Assembly: GCA_020847515.1 (NCBI GenBank)
Contig: JADLBW010000215.1
Location: forward strand, 1-46,890
Length of the DNA: 46,890 nt
Source of the DNA: Pirellulales bacterium
GTDB taxonomy: Bacteria > Planctomycetota > Planctomycetia > Pirellulales > Lacipirellulaceae
Direction of reading: 5' to 3'
The notes under the pieces are model-generated. The model did not search any database and was not told where the DNA came from. It worked only from the letters and a program-made list of their open reading frames with translations. Of this stretch, positions 1-11,530 are shown in pieces. The first letter of the stretch is position 1. The number at the start of each line of letters is the position of its first letter. Both the position numbers and the translations under genes were made by a program.

Positions 1-57
1 AAATTCAGGCGGCAACGCCGCAAACTGCTCCGGCGAAATCGGCGGCGGCAACGACAT
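1..57 (-). CDS. Possible N-terminus of an IS66-type transposase, cut by the window edge
   Basis: An ATG at 57 on the minus strand opens a frame that runs off the window. The 19 visible residues read MSLPPPISPEQFAALPPEF. From memory, the segment PISPEQFAALPPEF resembles the start of IS66-family transposases, where a proline-rich leader precedes an ALPPE segment and a coiled coil. The same frame is coding-like a little further upstream, back to a TAA near 100. No good ribosome binding site and no IS66 terminal repeat is visible, so this is a weak call. If real, it would be the border of an insertion sequence that cut into the beta-helix gene to its right. Confidence 0.3.
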   Translation of the reverse strand, partial: MSLPPPISPEQFAALPPEF

Positions 58-1294
58 GCCCCTGGTGTGACCGATTTCGCCCAATGCGCGAAGAGCAGTT
101 TCTTATCCCAGGGCGTGAACGGTTACCGTCGATTGTCTGGCGAAAGCCGCCGCTGTCGGCGATAGGCTGCAGAGGGGTGCCGAAGTTGCGCACTACCTCG
201 GTACTGGAGCCGGTAAACGAGACTGGCCCGCTATAATTGTCGGCGAGCCAATTGCTGATGATCAGATTCCGGTCACAATACGGCGCGATCTCTGATATGC
301 CGTATCCGAGTTCGGGATTCCCTGAGCCGGTGATCGTATTGCCCACGACGATGCCGTCAGAGGCATTCAAGAGGAACAGCCCAGTGTACTTCGCCCCCTC
401 GATGAGCGCGCCTGAGACCTCAAAGCCGGTAACTTTGGGACCGATGCTGTCATGCACGCCCATGGCGATGTTGTGCCATAGGGCCCCGCTGTAGCGGCCG
501 CCGCGGATGCGGATGTTGGTGCAATCGGCCTCGCCGGCAACCCTCAGGCAGCCGTAATTCTCGGTTTGCGGGCGGTCGATGACGACGTTCCGCAGTTCGA
601 CGTCGGTCGAGCCGTCGATCCGCGCCGCTAGCTTGGGGCGCAAGATCGTGGTGTTGGCCAGTCGAATGTTCGACACGCCCTTGACGCGCAGGCCGCCATT
701 GTCCCCCTCGCTGGCGTCGAGCGTAACGCCGTCGATCTCGACCTCTGAGACGCGGTTATCATTGTTCTCGTCGTGGATGTCGATCCCCAGACCGCTGGGC
801 GCCGTACCGCCCACCTTGGCCACGATGTTGGCCAATCGCACCCGGCTGATGGTTCGCGTGACGCCCGACCTTACGTATGCCTTGAAGGCGTTGGCCTTGG
901 CGCTGTGCAAGTAGCAGTTGACGGCCGTGAAGTCGGTCAGGTCGGTCGTCGCAAGCGGAGTAAAGTTTTCCTGCGTCAGCGCCAAGGCGTCGTCGCCGCT
1001 GCGGATATTGCAATCGCTGACGACGATGCGGGCGCCTCCCACGAAGTGCAGGCCGTCTTCCCCGAAGTTCTCGCCGCTGTTCATGACGACGCCCGAGATC
1101 TTCACGTCCTGGCAATCGATGAAACTGGCGTTCCAGCGGTTGTAGACTCCCTCGAAGCGAACGCCCTCGATCGACAGGTACTGGACCTTGATCATCGACA
1201 GATGCGTTCCCTCGTAGGCGGCGTCGTGCGCCAGGGATTTGATCGTCCCGCCGGTAATACGAATATTGGAAAACGACGGGGCGTCGGGAGCCAA
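5..1294 (-). pseudogene. C-terminal part of a right-handed beta-helix protein (frame-disrupted)
   Basis: This long frame contains many short repeats typical of parallel beta-helix (pectate-lyase-like) proteins, for example VRLANIVAKVGG, NIRIRGGRYSGAL and GIVVGNTITGSGN. Such proteins usually bind or cleave polysaccharides outside the cell. It has no ATG of its own. The open frame continues upstream as ADNRHSELLAPDAPSFSNI, which is coding-like, whereas the N-terminal half lies in another frame (1192-1569). A frameshift near 1300-1325 therefore separates the halves of what was one gene. The C-terminal 40 or so residues (rich in R, N, H and A) look unlike a beta-helix end, so the original 3' end may also be lost. 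Broken gene or sequencing error cannot be told apart here. Confidence 0.6.
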
Positions 1295-1569
1295 TAGTTC
1301 CGAGTGCCGATTGTCGGCTGGTCTCCGGCGGAGAACCGCCGGACGATTACCGCCCCTTCGTCGAACCGCACTTCGACGTTACTGCCGAGCATCAATCCCC
1401 AGATCATCCCGGGCGGCGGCGATCCGCCGCCTGGGGGACCGGCGTAGTAGTTGCCGCCCGTCAAACGAACCCGCCCGCCGCCGCTTGCCTCGACGGCGTC
1501 GATCGCGGCTTGGATGCGCGGTGAGTCGTTGACTGTATCGTCATTCGATCTGGTTAGCGTGGCCAGCAT
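1192..1569 (-). pseudogene. N-terminal part of the same beta-helix protein
   Basis: From the ATG at 1569 (a TTG at 1632 is an upstream alternative) the frame reads a typical N-terminus of pectate-lyase-like proteins: DSPRIQAAIDAVEASGGGRV, then VRLTGGNYYAG and GLMLGSNVEVRFDEGAVIVR. This is the usual 'index set of positions, then first coil' segment. After FSAGDQP the sequence turns into a non-coding-like arginine/proline tail, while the neighbouring frame picks up the beta-helix repeats. The join lies around 1300-1325. No signal peptide is obvious. Confidence 0.55.
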
Positions 1570-1769
1570 GGGGCGGTGAAGTGCGAGGATTGTTCGGCTA
1601 ATGAACCCTATTGTAGCAATCGGTGCGGTCAATTAGGGCAAAATGTGCCGCCATAAAATATTTAAAATGCTCGTCGCGTCGAGCGGGACAGGCAGCCAGC
1701 CGCTAACATCGAAGCGCGCCGACGCCTGTGTCGCGGAGGCGTGATAGAAGCACCTATGCACCATGCGGC

Positions 1770-2084
1770 TTACGACGACAGCTTCATCAGCGCCAGGCCG
1801 GCGACGATCAGCAGGGCCGCAACGATTCGCGGTGCGGTTGCCGGCTCGCCGAGAAACATGAGGCCGGCGAAGAAGGCGCCAACTGCGCCGATGCCGGTCC
1901 AGATCGTGTACGCCGTCCCCAGCGGGAGCGTTCTCATCGAGATCGCCAGCAGCGCGAAGCTGGCGGTCATCGTCATGAGGGTGACGATCGACGGGCCGGG
2001 CCTGCTGAAGCCTATAGAGAGCTTCATGAAGTAGGCCCACACGACTTCCAGCGCCCCGGCGACCACCAACAATATCCAGGCCAT
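1770..2084 (-). CDS. gdx: SMR-family guanidinium exporter (Gdx/SugE type)
   Basis: A 104-residue four-helix membrane protein of the small multidrug resistance family. It starts MAWILLVVAGALEVVWAYFM and carries the conserved membrane glutamate E13 and the motif WTGIGAVG at 62-69, which marks the SugE/Gdx subgroup rather than EmrE-type drug pumps. Proteins of this subgroup export guanidinium in exchange for protons as dimers in the inner membrane (family knowledge). The ATG at 2084 is chosen over a longer GTG/ATG-less extension because AGGAG sits six bases upstream and the membrane helix begins at once. It is a single gene. Its 5' leader looks like a guanidine-responsive riboswitch (see 2085-2155). 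Confidence 0.88.
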   Translation of the reverse strand: MAWILLVVAGALEVVWAYFMKLSIGFSRPGPSIVTLMTMTASFALLAISMRTLPLGTAYTIWTGIGAVGAFFAGLMFLGEPATAPRIVAALLIVAGLALMKLSS

Positions 2085-2155
2085 GCGGCTCTCCTTTAAC
2101 AAAGAGCCGGGCCGTCCCGGACATTGGTCCCGCAGCGGGCGAGGTCGTGGCCTCG
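2085..2155 (-). promoter_or_regulatory. Candidate guanidine-II (mini-ykkC) riboswitch of gdx
   Basis: Reading the minus strand towards gdx there are two hairpins. The second (2120-2107) is CCGGG-ACGG-CCCGG, a perfect 5-bp stem with an ACGR tetraloop flanked by GG and CC. The first (2155-2140) is CGAGG-CC-ACGA-CCTCG, the same arrangement with two extra C's before ACGA. Paired hairpins with ACGR loops define the guanidine-II class, which is known upstream of sugE/gdx genes. Immediately downstream, GGCTCT (2106-2101) can pair with AGAGCC (2091-2086), covering part of the ribosome binding site. That suggests control of translation. The imperfect first hairpin is the weak point. Confidence 0.5.
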
Positions 2156-2597
2156 GGTTCAATGATAGGAATCGAGAGGCTGGGGGCAAGATGCCGCTAC
2201 GGCAGTCGCGTTTGATGGCGATTGTTACTTGCGCGTTGCGCCGTCAATGAGCCGTGATTCATCGAATGCATCCCCGGCCTTGGGACCGGGCTCGCGGGCC
2301 CTTGGGATCGACATGGTCCCGATGGAAAGCGACGCCCGGCCGGAGGCTGGGGCTGCAGAGGCCCGTTAGCGGCGCAACGGTCAATAAGTAGGCGGACAAT
2401 GGCAGCCGGCGCAGCGTCTCATGGTGACAAAATCGTCATAGTCGACGCCTTGGCGCGGGAATGCGGCGCCAGGAATTCGCGTTGCTCGGCGGCGCCGTTT
2501 ACAATGGAGCGGATCGGCCTCTCGCTGGGCTGCTCGCGCCGCACGGGCGGCGCACGACGCTCTGCTTCTGTTTACTCGCTCCACCAAGAACGACACC
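2156..2597. other. Intergenic region without recognised gene
   Basis: About 440 bases between the divergent gdx leader and the LEPR-motif protein. Short frames here lack ribosome binding sites and family features. It must hold the promoters of both genes, but no convincing -35/-10 pair was found. Confidence 0.4.
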
Positions 2598-4760
2598 ATG
2601 GCGCTATTCTCGCGGGGCCGCGCTCCGCATTCTCGGCGGCAAGTTCAACGTAACGCTAACGGCCTGGTTGCCCTCCGCGGCTGCGGGCTAGGGCTGGAGC
2701 CGCTCGAGCCGCGGCTGATGATGGCGGCCGATTTCGGCGACGCCCCGACGCCGTATCCGACGACGCTGGCCGAAAACGGTCCGCGCCACGAGGCGGTCGG
2801 GCCGCAGCTCGGCGCCCTGCGCGATACGGAGGCCGACGGGCTTCACTCGCTCACGGCCAGCGGCGACGCCGACGAGGACGGCGTGATCTTCGGCGCGCTG
2901 CGCGTCGGCGACCTGGGCGCCACGGCGACGGCGACCGTTCAGGGCGTAGTCGCGTCCGGGGCGCGCTTGAGCGCGTGGATCGACTTCAACGGCGACGGGA
3001 GCTTCGGCGGCCTGGGCGAGCAGATCGCCGACAGCATTTCGGTCGTCAACGGGGCGAACGTCGTGACGTTCGACATTCCGGCGATCGCCGAGGCCGGCGC
3101 CACGATCGCCCGGTTCCGGATCAGCACGGCGGGCAATCTCGGCTATAGGGGCGCGGCGGCCGACGGCGAGGTGGAGGACTATGCCGTCACGCTGGCGTCG
3201 GCGGCGCCGGGGGCCGGGGCGTTCAGCGGCGAGCGGCCCGTGACGACCGAGGGGGACCAGACGTTCAGCGTGTACGCCGCGGACGTCGACGGCGACGGGG
3301 ATATGGACGTGCTGTCGGCGTCGCTGGGCGACGATGAGATCGCCTGGATGGAGAACGACGGCCATGGCGCCTTCACGCGACACGTCATCGACAATACGGC
3401 GATGGGGGCCCGCAGCGTATTTGCGGCCGACGTGGATGGCGACGGCGACATGGACGTGCTCGCGGCGTCGGAGACCGATACGACGATCGCCTGGTATGAG
3501 AACGACGGCAACGAAAGCTTCACCGCGCGAACGATTACGACGCAGGCCAATGGCGCCAAAAGCGTGCTGGCGGCCGACATGGACGGCGACGGCGACCTGG
3601 ACGCCGTGGCTGCCCATGGGACGCGCATCGCGTGGTATGAGAACAACGGCAGTCAGACCTTCACGCAGCGGCTGCTGCCCGGCGCGCAGGGGGTCGTCTA
3701 CGGGCTGTATGCGGCCGACGTCGATTCCGACGGCGATATGGACGTGCTGTACACGTCGTCGAGCGAAGACGAGATCGGCTGGTACGACAACAACGGCAGC
3801 CAGACCTTCACGGCCAAGATCGTGGCCAGCGGCGTGATGGGCGCGCGGGCGGTGGCGGCGGCCGACATCGACGGCGACGGCGACGTCGACGTGGCGGCGG
3901 CTTCGTCGGACGACGCGACGATCGCCTGGTACGACAACAACGGCAGCGAGACGTTCACCCGGAAAGACATCTACACCACGGCGACGACCGCCTGGAGCGT
4001 GGCCGCCGGCGACGTGGACGGCGACGGCGACGTCGACGTGGTGGGCGCCGCCACGGGCAACGACCGCATTCTGTTCTTGGAGAATAACGGCACGGAGATT
4101 TTTTCGCCGCTGGTGGTGGCGACGTCGCTCGACGGGCCGCGGAGCGTCGCGCTGGCAGACGTCGACGGGGACGGCCGGGTGGACATTGTGGCCGGGGCTT
4201 CGATCGACGACAGCGTCGCCTGGTTTCAGCAGCAGGCGACGGGCGATTACGACGACAACGATGGGGTCGACGGCGGCGATTTCCTCGTGTGGCAACGCGC
4301 ATTCGGCAGCGAGGCCAATCCCGCGGGCACGGGCGCCGACGGAAACGGCGACGGGTTTGTCAATGCGGCTGACCTGGGGCTGTGGCGGTCCGGGTTCGGC
4401 TTCCCCACGGCGGGCGCGTCAGCGGTCGCCGCCGGGGCGTCGGCGGCGCTGAGCGCGGCGTCCGATGGCGGTTCGCAGAAGGCGGGGCAGGGCGAATGGT
4501 TCGTGACGGCCGACCTGTTCGCGGCGCCGACGTCGAGCGGTGCAGGCCCGCAAGCTCAGGCGACGGCGACCGGCGTGGAAAGCGTCGCTGAGCTTGCCGC
4601 CAGGCCGGCAGACGCCGCCTCCAGCGCCAGCGCCTTCGATGCGGCGCTTACGGCATTGTTCGCCAGGAAGGGCGACGGCGCCGCGACTGGCGACCGGGGC
4701 GAGTTGTCGGACGAGTTGGTCAGCGACGGGGGCGCGGCGTTAATCACGCTGGCGCAGTAG
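2598..4760 (+). CDS. Secreted LEPR-motif protein with GEVED, FG-GAP/VCBS repeats and dockerin-like domain
   Basis: A 720-residue extracellular protein. A basic N-terminus is followed by LEPLEPRLMMA (about 33-43), the planctomycetal LEPR motif associated with export or surface sorting. Residues about 45-200 form a GEVED-type domain (WIDFNGDGSFGG, later GEVEDYAVTL). Residues about 214-541 hold about seven FG-GAP/VCBS repeats, each with a calcium-loop signature such as DVDGDGDMDVL and IAWYENDG, expected to form a beta-propeller. Residues about 548-600 (DYDDNDGVDGGDFLVWQRAF, then GNGDGFVNAADLGLWRSGFG) look like a type I dockerin pair. A 120-residue Ala/Ser/Gly-rich tail follows, although dockerin-like pairs usually end such proteins. 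Binding partner and substrate are unknown. Confidence 0.85.
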   Translation: MALFSRGRAPHSRRQVQRNANGLVALRGCGLGLEPLEPRLMMAADFGDAPTPYPTTLAENGPRHEAVGPQLGALRDTEADGLHSLTASGDADEDGVIFGALRVGDLGATATATVQGVVASGARLSAWIDFNGDGSFGGLGEQIADSISVVNGANVVTFDIPAIAEAGATIARFRISTAGNLGYRGAAADGEVEDYAVTLASAAPGAGAFSGERPVTTEGDQTFSVYAADVDGDGDMDVLSASLGDDEIAWMENDGHGAFTRHVIDNTAMGARSVFAADVDGDGDMDVLAASETDTTIAWYENDGNESFTARTITTQANGAKSVLAADMDGDGDLDAVAAHGTRIAWYENNGSQTFTQRLLPGAQGVVYGLYAADVDSDGDMDVLYTSSSEDEIGWYDNNGSQTFTAKIVASGVMGARAVAAADIDGDGDVDVAAASSDDATIAWYDNNGSETFTRKDIYTTATTAWSVAAGDVDGDGDVDVVGAATGNDRILFLENNGTEIFSPLVVATSLDGPRSVALADVDGDGRVDIVAGASIDDSVAWFQQQATGDYDDNDGVDGGDFLVWQRAFGSEANPAGTGADGNGDGFVNAADLGLWRSGFGFPTAGASAVAAGASAALSAASDGGSQKAGQGEWFVTADLFAAPTSSGAGPQAQATATGVESVAELAARPADAASSASAFDAALTALFARKGDGAATGDRGELSDELVSDGGAALITLAQ

Positions 4761-4839
4761 GGTTGCCCGCGCTCGCCTGGGGTCAAGCGGCATCAGGGGC
4801 GAGCCCCACGAAGCTCGTGCAACGGCGCGCAGACGGATA

Positions 4840-4877
4840 GCTCTCGCGGAGCCGCGGAGACGCAGAGCCGCAGAGGG
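4840..4877. repeat. Dispersed CGCGGAGACGCAGAG repeat
   Basis: GCTCTCGCGGAGCCGCGGAG and the following ACGCAGAGCCGCAGAGG closely match 15061-15090, where the order is CTCTCGCAGAGGCGCGGAGA then CGCAGAGG. This is a short intergenic repeat with a GCAGAG core. Further right, GTTCTCC (4945-4951) and GGAGAAC (4961-4967) can form a 7-bp hairpin, a possible terminator without T run for the minus-strand DUF3467 gene. Confidence 0.5.
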
Positions 4878-5022
4878 TAAGCGCAGGCAGAGAGTGGCTA
4901 GTGCTTTGTCAAGGCGCAGCTTTAGGATTAGCCGCAGCGCGCGCGTTCTCCATCTTGCTCGGAGAACCCGGGGCTTGCGGCTCCGCGGCTGATCTGGCCA
5001 ACCGTAATGCGCCCTGTCGGCC

Positions 5023-5361
5023 TTACGATTGCTGCGGGCGGTGAATGACGCGCTTGTTCACGTCGGTCTCCAGCACGCCAAAGGCCTGTTCGTGCCGCTG
5101 CACCGAGAGGTGCAGGGCGTGCAAGAGCCGCTTGGCGGTGTAATAATTCGTGACGATCCGCTGCGTGATCTGCACCGCCTCGGTCGGGACGCCAAAGGGT
5201 TGGGCGTTCAGGCCAAAGTCGATGATCAGCTCTTCGGGCGTGCCGGTGACGCGGCAAAAATTCGAGTACGAGGAAACGGCGTGCTTATCCTCGACCTGCA
5301 CGCGCTGGCCTTGCTCTTGGGGGTTAGCGGCGGGGGCGGGTTGTTTCGGTTCTTCAGCCAT
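5023..5361 (-). CDS. DUF3467 family protein
   Basis: A 112-residue soluble protein. The start MAEEPKQPAPAANPQEQ (ATG at 5361) is preferred over a frame beginning at 5466 because the extension looks non-coding and GGAG lies seven bases upstream of 5361. A disordered N-terminus precedes a compact domain with YSNFCRVTGTPEELIIDFGL and a C-terminal VQITQRIVTNYYTAKRLLHA helix. This pattern is typical of DUF3467, a small widespread family of unknown function. It is monocistronic, convergent with the LEPR gene and followed by a weak hairpin at 4945-4967. No signal peptide or catalytic motif is visible. Confidence 0.7.
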   Translation of the reverse strand: MAEEPKQPAPAANPQEQGQRVQVEDKHAVSSYSNFCRVTGTPEELIIDFGLNAQPFGVPTEAVQITQRIVTNYYTAKRLLHALHLSVQRHEQAFGVLETDVNKRVIHRPQQS

Positions 5362-5611
5362 GGTCGGGCTCCGTAGTACGATGAATCCGGTGAAGCGGAA
5401 TGCTGATAATCTAGGGCTCTGCCGGCTAAATTCAACTTGCCCGCCCTGTTGGAGCCCGCGAATCACGCGAATAGACGCGAACCGGGTGAAAGCAAAGTTG
5501 AAGGCCCAAGCCGCGCGGGCAAGTTCGGGGGAGCGAGTCGTCTAGACGGTTGTTTTCGCACTTGCCGCGCGCGTTTGCCTTCAATAGGGCGACAAACGCC
5601 GAACTGCCGAA

Positions 5612-5747
5612 TCTATTGAGAACTGCGCGACTAATGAACCGTGCCTGGCTTTCGGCTAGCGGCCGACGACCAGAGGGAAAACGCCTAATTCTGGACGCTA
5701 GCCGACAGCCCAATTTACAACGCGTTCATTAGCGGCGCGGGCATCAA
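5612..5747. repeat. Dispersed element of about 136 bp, copy 1
   Basis: The sequence from TCTATTGAGAACTGCGCGAC to GGCGCGGGCATCAA recurs at 28418-28546. The ends are nearly identical and the middle is more diverged. CTAATGAAC at 5631-5639 and GTTCATTAG at 5724-5732 form a perfect 9-bp inverted repeat near the ends, with a GC-rich, palindrome-prone interior. There is no coding frame, so it looks like a small non-autonomous or REP-like element. A fragment GGTTCATTAGCC also occurs on the minus strand near 1592-1604. Flanking sequence (5362-5611, 5748-5967) holds no recognised gene. Confidence 0.65.
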
Positions 5748-5967
5748 AAATTATTCGCCGCGGATTGCGCAGCGGCCGCCCATCGGGCGGCGCCGTGAAA
5801 AAAAACAAGGCCGGCTCGAACGGCAATATCGGCGCAAGCGCCCGGCGTTGCCAGGTAGGGGTTCGGTGCCATCGATCGCCGCCGGCGTGAGCGACGGGTG
5901 GCGCCTCGCTCGGCAGTGAGTTTAGGGGATCGAGTCGGCACAACCCGTCCCCGCCCCACGCCCGGCG

Positions 5968-6663
5968 CTAGGCATCCTCGTCCTCTGGGCTGCGGGGCCG
6001 GATACGCAGGATCACGCTCTCGCCGGGGGGCGTGCCAGGCATGGGGTAACTGGCGATCTTGCGAAGTTCGAGTCGCTTGAGCAGCCCGCGGTGGCGGGCT
6101 TCGCCCCGTTCGTCGGACCAGGCGCTCCCTTTGACCAGCAGCAGTTCGTCGAACGCTTCCCAGTGGCCGGCGAGCCACGACAGGATCTTCCATGTGGGGG
6201 CCACGGCTCGGGCCACCAGCGCGTCGAACGTGCGGAGCTCGAGCAGCTCTTCGGCCCGCACGGCGAACACCTCGACGGGCAAGGCCAATTCGTCGACGAT
6301 CGACTGCAGTACACGGGCCTTTTTCTGGGTAGATTCGCAGAGGGTCATCCGCAGGTCGAGGCGGCAGATGGCCATCACCACGCCCGGAACGCCGCCGCCT
6401 GAGCCGATGTCCAGCACCCGGCGGGCTTGGGGGATCTGCCGGGCCAGTTCCAAACTATCGGCGACGTCGCGATCGACGAACTTATCCAGCGTAGTATGCC
6501 GCGTAAGGTTCAGCTTCTCGTTCCACCGCCAGAGGGCGCGTCGATAGCGGTCCAGCAGTTCGATCTGCTCGGCGCTGAGCGTAATGGCGCGCGCGGCAAG
6601 GGCCTCGGCCAGCGTCGTTGGCTGCGGCGAGTCGTCGTACGAAGCGGGGGACTGGTCCGGCAC
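5968..6663 (-). CDS. rsmG: 16S rRNA (guanine527-N7)-methyltransferase RsmG
   Basis: A 231-residue SAM-dependent methyltransferase that modifies G527 of 16S rRNA (the loss of which gives low-level streptomycin resistance in other bacteria). The Rossmann motif I VLDIGSGGGVPG lies at 83-94, preceded by the family signature RWNEKLNLTRHT (46-57). The following FDALVARAVAP segment is typical of RsmG. The length is slightly above the usual 210-220 residues because of a poorly conserved N-terminus, so the start at 6663 may be a little too far upstream. It is divergent from truB, with about 140 bases between the two starts, so they may share a promoter region. Confidence 0.93.
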   Translation of the reverse strand: MPDQSPASYDDSPQPTTLAEALAARAITLSAEQIELLDRYRRALWRWNEKLNLTRHTTLDKFVDRDVADSLELARQIPQARRVLDIGSGGGVPGVVMAICRLDLRMTLCESTQKKARVLQSIVDELALPVEVFAVRAEELLELRTFDALVARAVAPTWKILSWLAGHWEAFDELLLVKGSAWSDERGEARHRGLLKRLELRKIASYPMPGTPPGESVILRIRPRSPEDEDA

Positions 6664-6800
6664 GGCGAGAGTGCGGGCTTGCGGGTTAACTGTATGGGGC
6701 TGGAGGCAGTATGTTGGAAACGTCGGCGATTGAACAGGTCGCCGAAACGCAGATGACCAGAGTGCCAGCCAAAAATGGCATGCTGAAAATGGGGGCCGCC

Positions 6801-7757
6801 ATGTTCGGGGTCGTGAATCTCTGCAAACCGGCCGCTTGGACGTCGCGCGACGCGGTCAATCGCGTGCAGCGGCTCGTCCGCCCGGCGAAGGTCGGGCATG
6901 CAGGGACGCTTGATCCGATCGCCGAAGGGGTGCTGGTAGTCTGCGTGGGCGCGGCCACGAGGCTGATCGAGTACGTGCAGCGGGCCCCGAAAGAATACCG
7001 GGCGACCTTCCTGCTGGGCCAGCGCAGCCCGAGCGACGACGTTGAGACGCAGGCCGAGGCGATCGACGACGCGCCCCAGCCGACGCGCGAGGAGCTGACC
7101 GCCGCACTGCCCCGGTTCACGGGCGCTATTGAACAGCGGCCGCCCGCGTATTCGGCGGTGAAAATCGACGGGCAGCGGGCCTACATGCTTGCGCGCCGCG
7201 GCGAAGCCGTGGATATCGCGACGCGAACGGTCGAAGTGTATGGCTTGCAGGTCGAGCGGTACGATTACCCGGTGCTGGTGCTGTCGATACGCTGCGGCGG
7301 CGGGACGTATGTGCGCAGCTTAGGACGAGACCTGGCTGAATCGCTGGGCACATGCGCGGTCATGACCCAATTGGTGCGAACGGCCGTCGGCGACTTTCGC
7401 GTTGAAGAGGCGATCGATCCGCGGGGCGTGGATGCAATGCGGCTGCGGACCGCGCTGGCTCCGCCGCTGGCGGCAGTCGGCGATTTGCCCCGAGTAGAGC
7501 TGACGGCGGAGCAACTCGACCATGTGCGGCGCGGCGGACTGATTGACGAGGCGGCGCTAAAGGGGTCGGGACTCGCTAGCGACTGGGAAGTCCGCCTGCC
7601 AAGTAGTCATCTCGTCGCCAACGAGTCACGACGCCGCCTTGCAGGCAAACCGATCGAACTGGCTGCCGTGGATCACGCCGGAAATCTCGTGGCCATCTTA
7701 AAACAGGCCCGCCCGGGGCTGCTGCGGCCGTCGCCAAACTTTTTGCAGATGGTATAG
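6801..7757 (+). CDS. truB: tRNA pseudouridine(55) synthase TruB
   Basis: A 318-residue enzyme that makes pseudouridine 55 in the T-loop of tRNAs. The start MFGVVNLCKPAAWTSRDAVN (ATG at 6801) matches how family members begin; an upstream ATG at 6711 would add 30 non-conserved residues. The catalytic block GHAGTLDPIAEG holds the nucleophilic aspartate D38. Further motifs are YRATFLLG, RPPAYSAVKIDGQRAYMLAR (the tRNA-binding tyrosine region) and CGGGTYVRSLGRDL. The C-terminal domain is short and poorly conserved. Gene order rsmG/truB then ftsK shows no tight operon: about 500 bases separate it from ftsK. Confidence 0.93.
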   Translation: MFGVVNLCKPAAWTSRDAVNRVQRLVRPAKVGHAGTLDPIAEGVLVVCVGAATRLIEYVQRAPKEYRATFLLGQRSPSDDVETQAEAIDDAPQPTREELTAALPRFTGAIEQRPPAYSAVKIDGQRAYMLARRGEAVDIATRTVEVYGLQVERYDYPVLVLSIRCGGGTYVRSLGRDLAESLGTCAVMTQLVRTAVGDFRVEEAIDPRGVDAMRLRTALAPPLAAVGDLPRVELTAEQLDHVRRGGLIDEAALKGSGLASDWEVRLPSSHLVANESRRRLAGKPIELAAVDHAGNLVAILKQARPGLLRPSPNFLQMV

Positions 7758-8273
7758 GCGGCCTGGCGGACGCGGAATTTGGCGTACTTTCGCGGCGCCT
7801 GCCTCGAATCGCCGAACCGGAACCGGGCGGCCATCGTTGATAATGCGGCTGTTGGGCAAAATGCGGTCCCCGCCGACGGCGTGGAAATCGAGGCGGCGAT
7901 CGCCTTGTCGGCAGTACGCCGCACTGAGGACGAAGTGCGCTGTACGGGAACGCTTGGAGCGTAATCGAGCCTGGCCGCGCCCGATCGTGGCGAACGTAGC
8001 GATTGCACGCAAGGTTCCTGTCGCTAGTGAAGTTTCTTCGGGGTAAGCCTTCACGCAGCAGGCTGAAGTCGTGCATCGCGGCGCACGGGGAGGCCGAAGT
8101 TATTAACAGCGATGCCGCGGTCGACGGACGACGGCGGCTTGAAGTGTCGTACCAAAAGGTATTACGGAAGATACGCGGGCACGGATGCGCCCTACGATCG
8201 CGCTGGCGCCGGTCATGACGACCGCGCGGCGAACCGGCAGTATTGTTGCGGATCGTTGTTGCATCGAGTGCCT
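7758..8273. other. Intergenic region, no gene supported
   Basis: About 515 bases between truB and the chosen start of ftsK. The ftsK frame is open upstream to 8112, but that stretch does not resemble an FtsK N-terminus. Other frames (for example 7779-7964 on the plus strand) have no family features. No tRNA or structured RNA was recognised. Confidence 0.4.
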
Positions 8274-11270
<2,997 letters not shown>

Positions 11271-11465
11271 CCCAGCCATCCGGGCCCGGCGCCTGTGGGC
11301 GAGCCAGCCATTCGGCGTCGAGTCGCCGAGACTCGCATTGGCGTTTGACCATGTCCCCCTGAGGACTACGCCCTTCGAGCTAGCAAACCTGGACGGCGTC
11401 ATCCGCGTTTTGGAGAAACGCGGCCGCATTCGGCGCCGGCCAGGATCGCCCGGCCCTATGGCGGT

Positions 11466-11494
11466 TTGACAACTGGGGCGGCCCGACTTATCCT
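11466..11494 (+). promoter_or_regulatory. Sigma70-type promoter of the cimA leader
   Basis: TTGACA at 11466-11471 (perfect -35), a 17-base spacer, and TATCCT at 11489-11494 (four of six -10 positions). Transcription would start near 11501, giving a leader RNA of about 185 bases up to the terminator ending at 11684. The position just before an Ile-rich mini-ORF and a terminator supports the call. Confidence 0.6.
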
Positions 11495-11530
11495 TTAGAA
11501 CCGTCGCAACTTAGGTCCGGAAACCTCCCG

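Noticed and set aside
1600-1640. Promoter-like TTGACC and TACAAT before the beta-helix gene (minus strand)
   Set aside because: The spacer is only 11 bases, too short for a sigma70 promoter.
2688-4295. Long minus-strand open frame opposite the LEPR protein
   Set aside because: It is rich in Arg, His and Val with no family motif, and mirrors the repeated plus-strand FG-GAP codons. The plus-strand protein has clear domains.
7779-7964. Possible 61-residue protein between truB and ftsK
   Set aside because: No ribosome binding site, no recognisable family, and competing frames on both strands look equally plausible.
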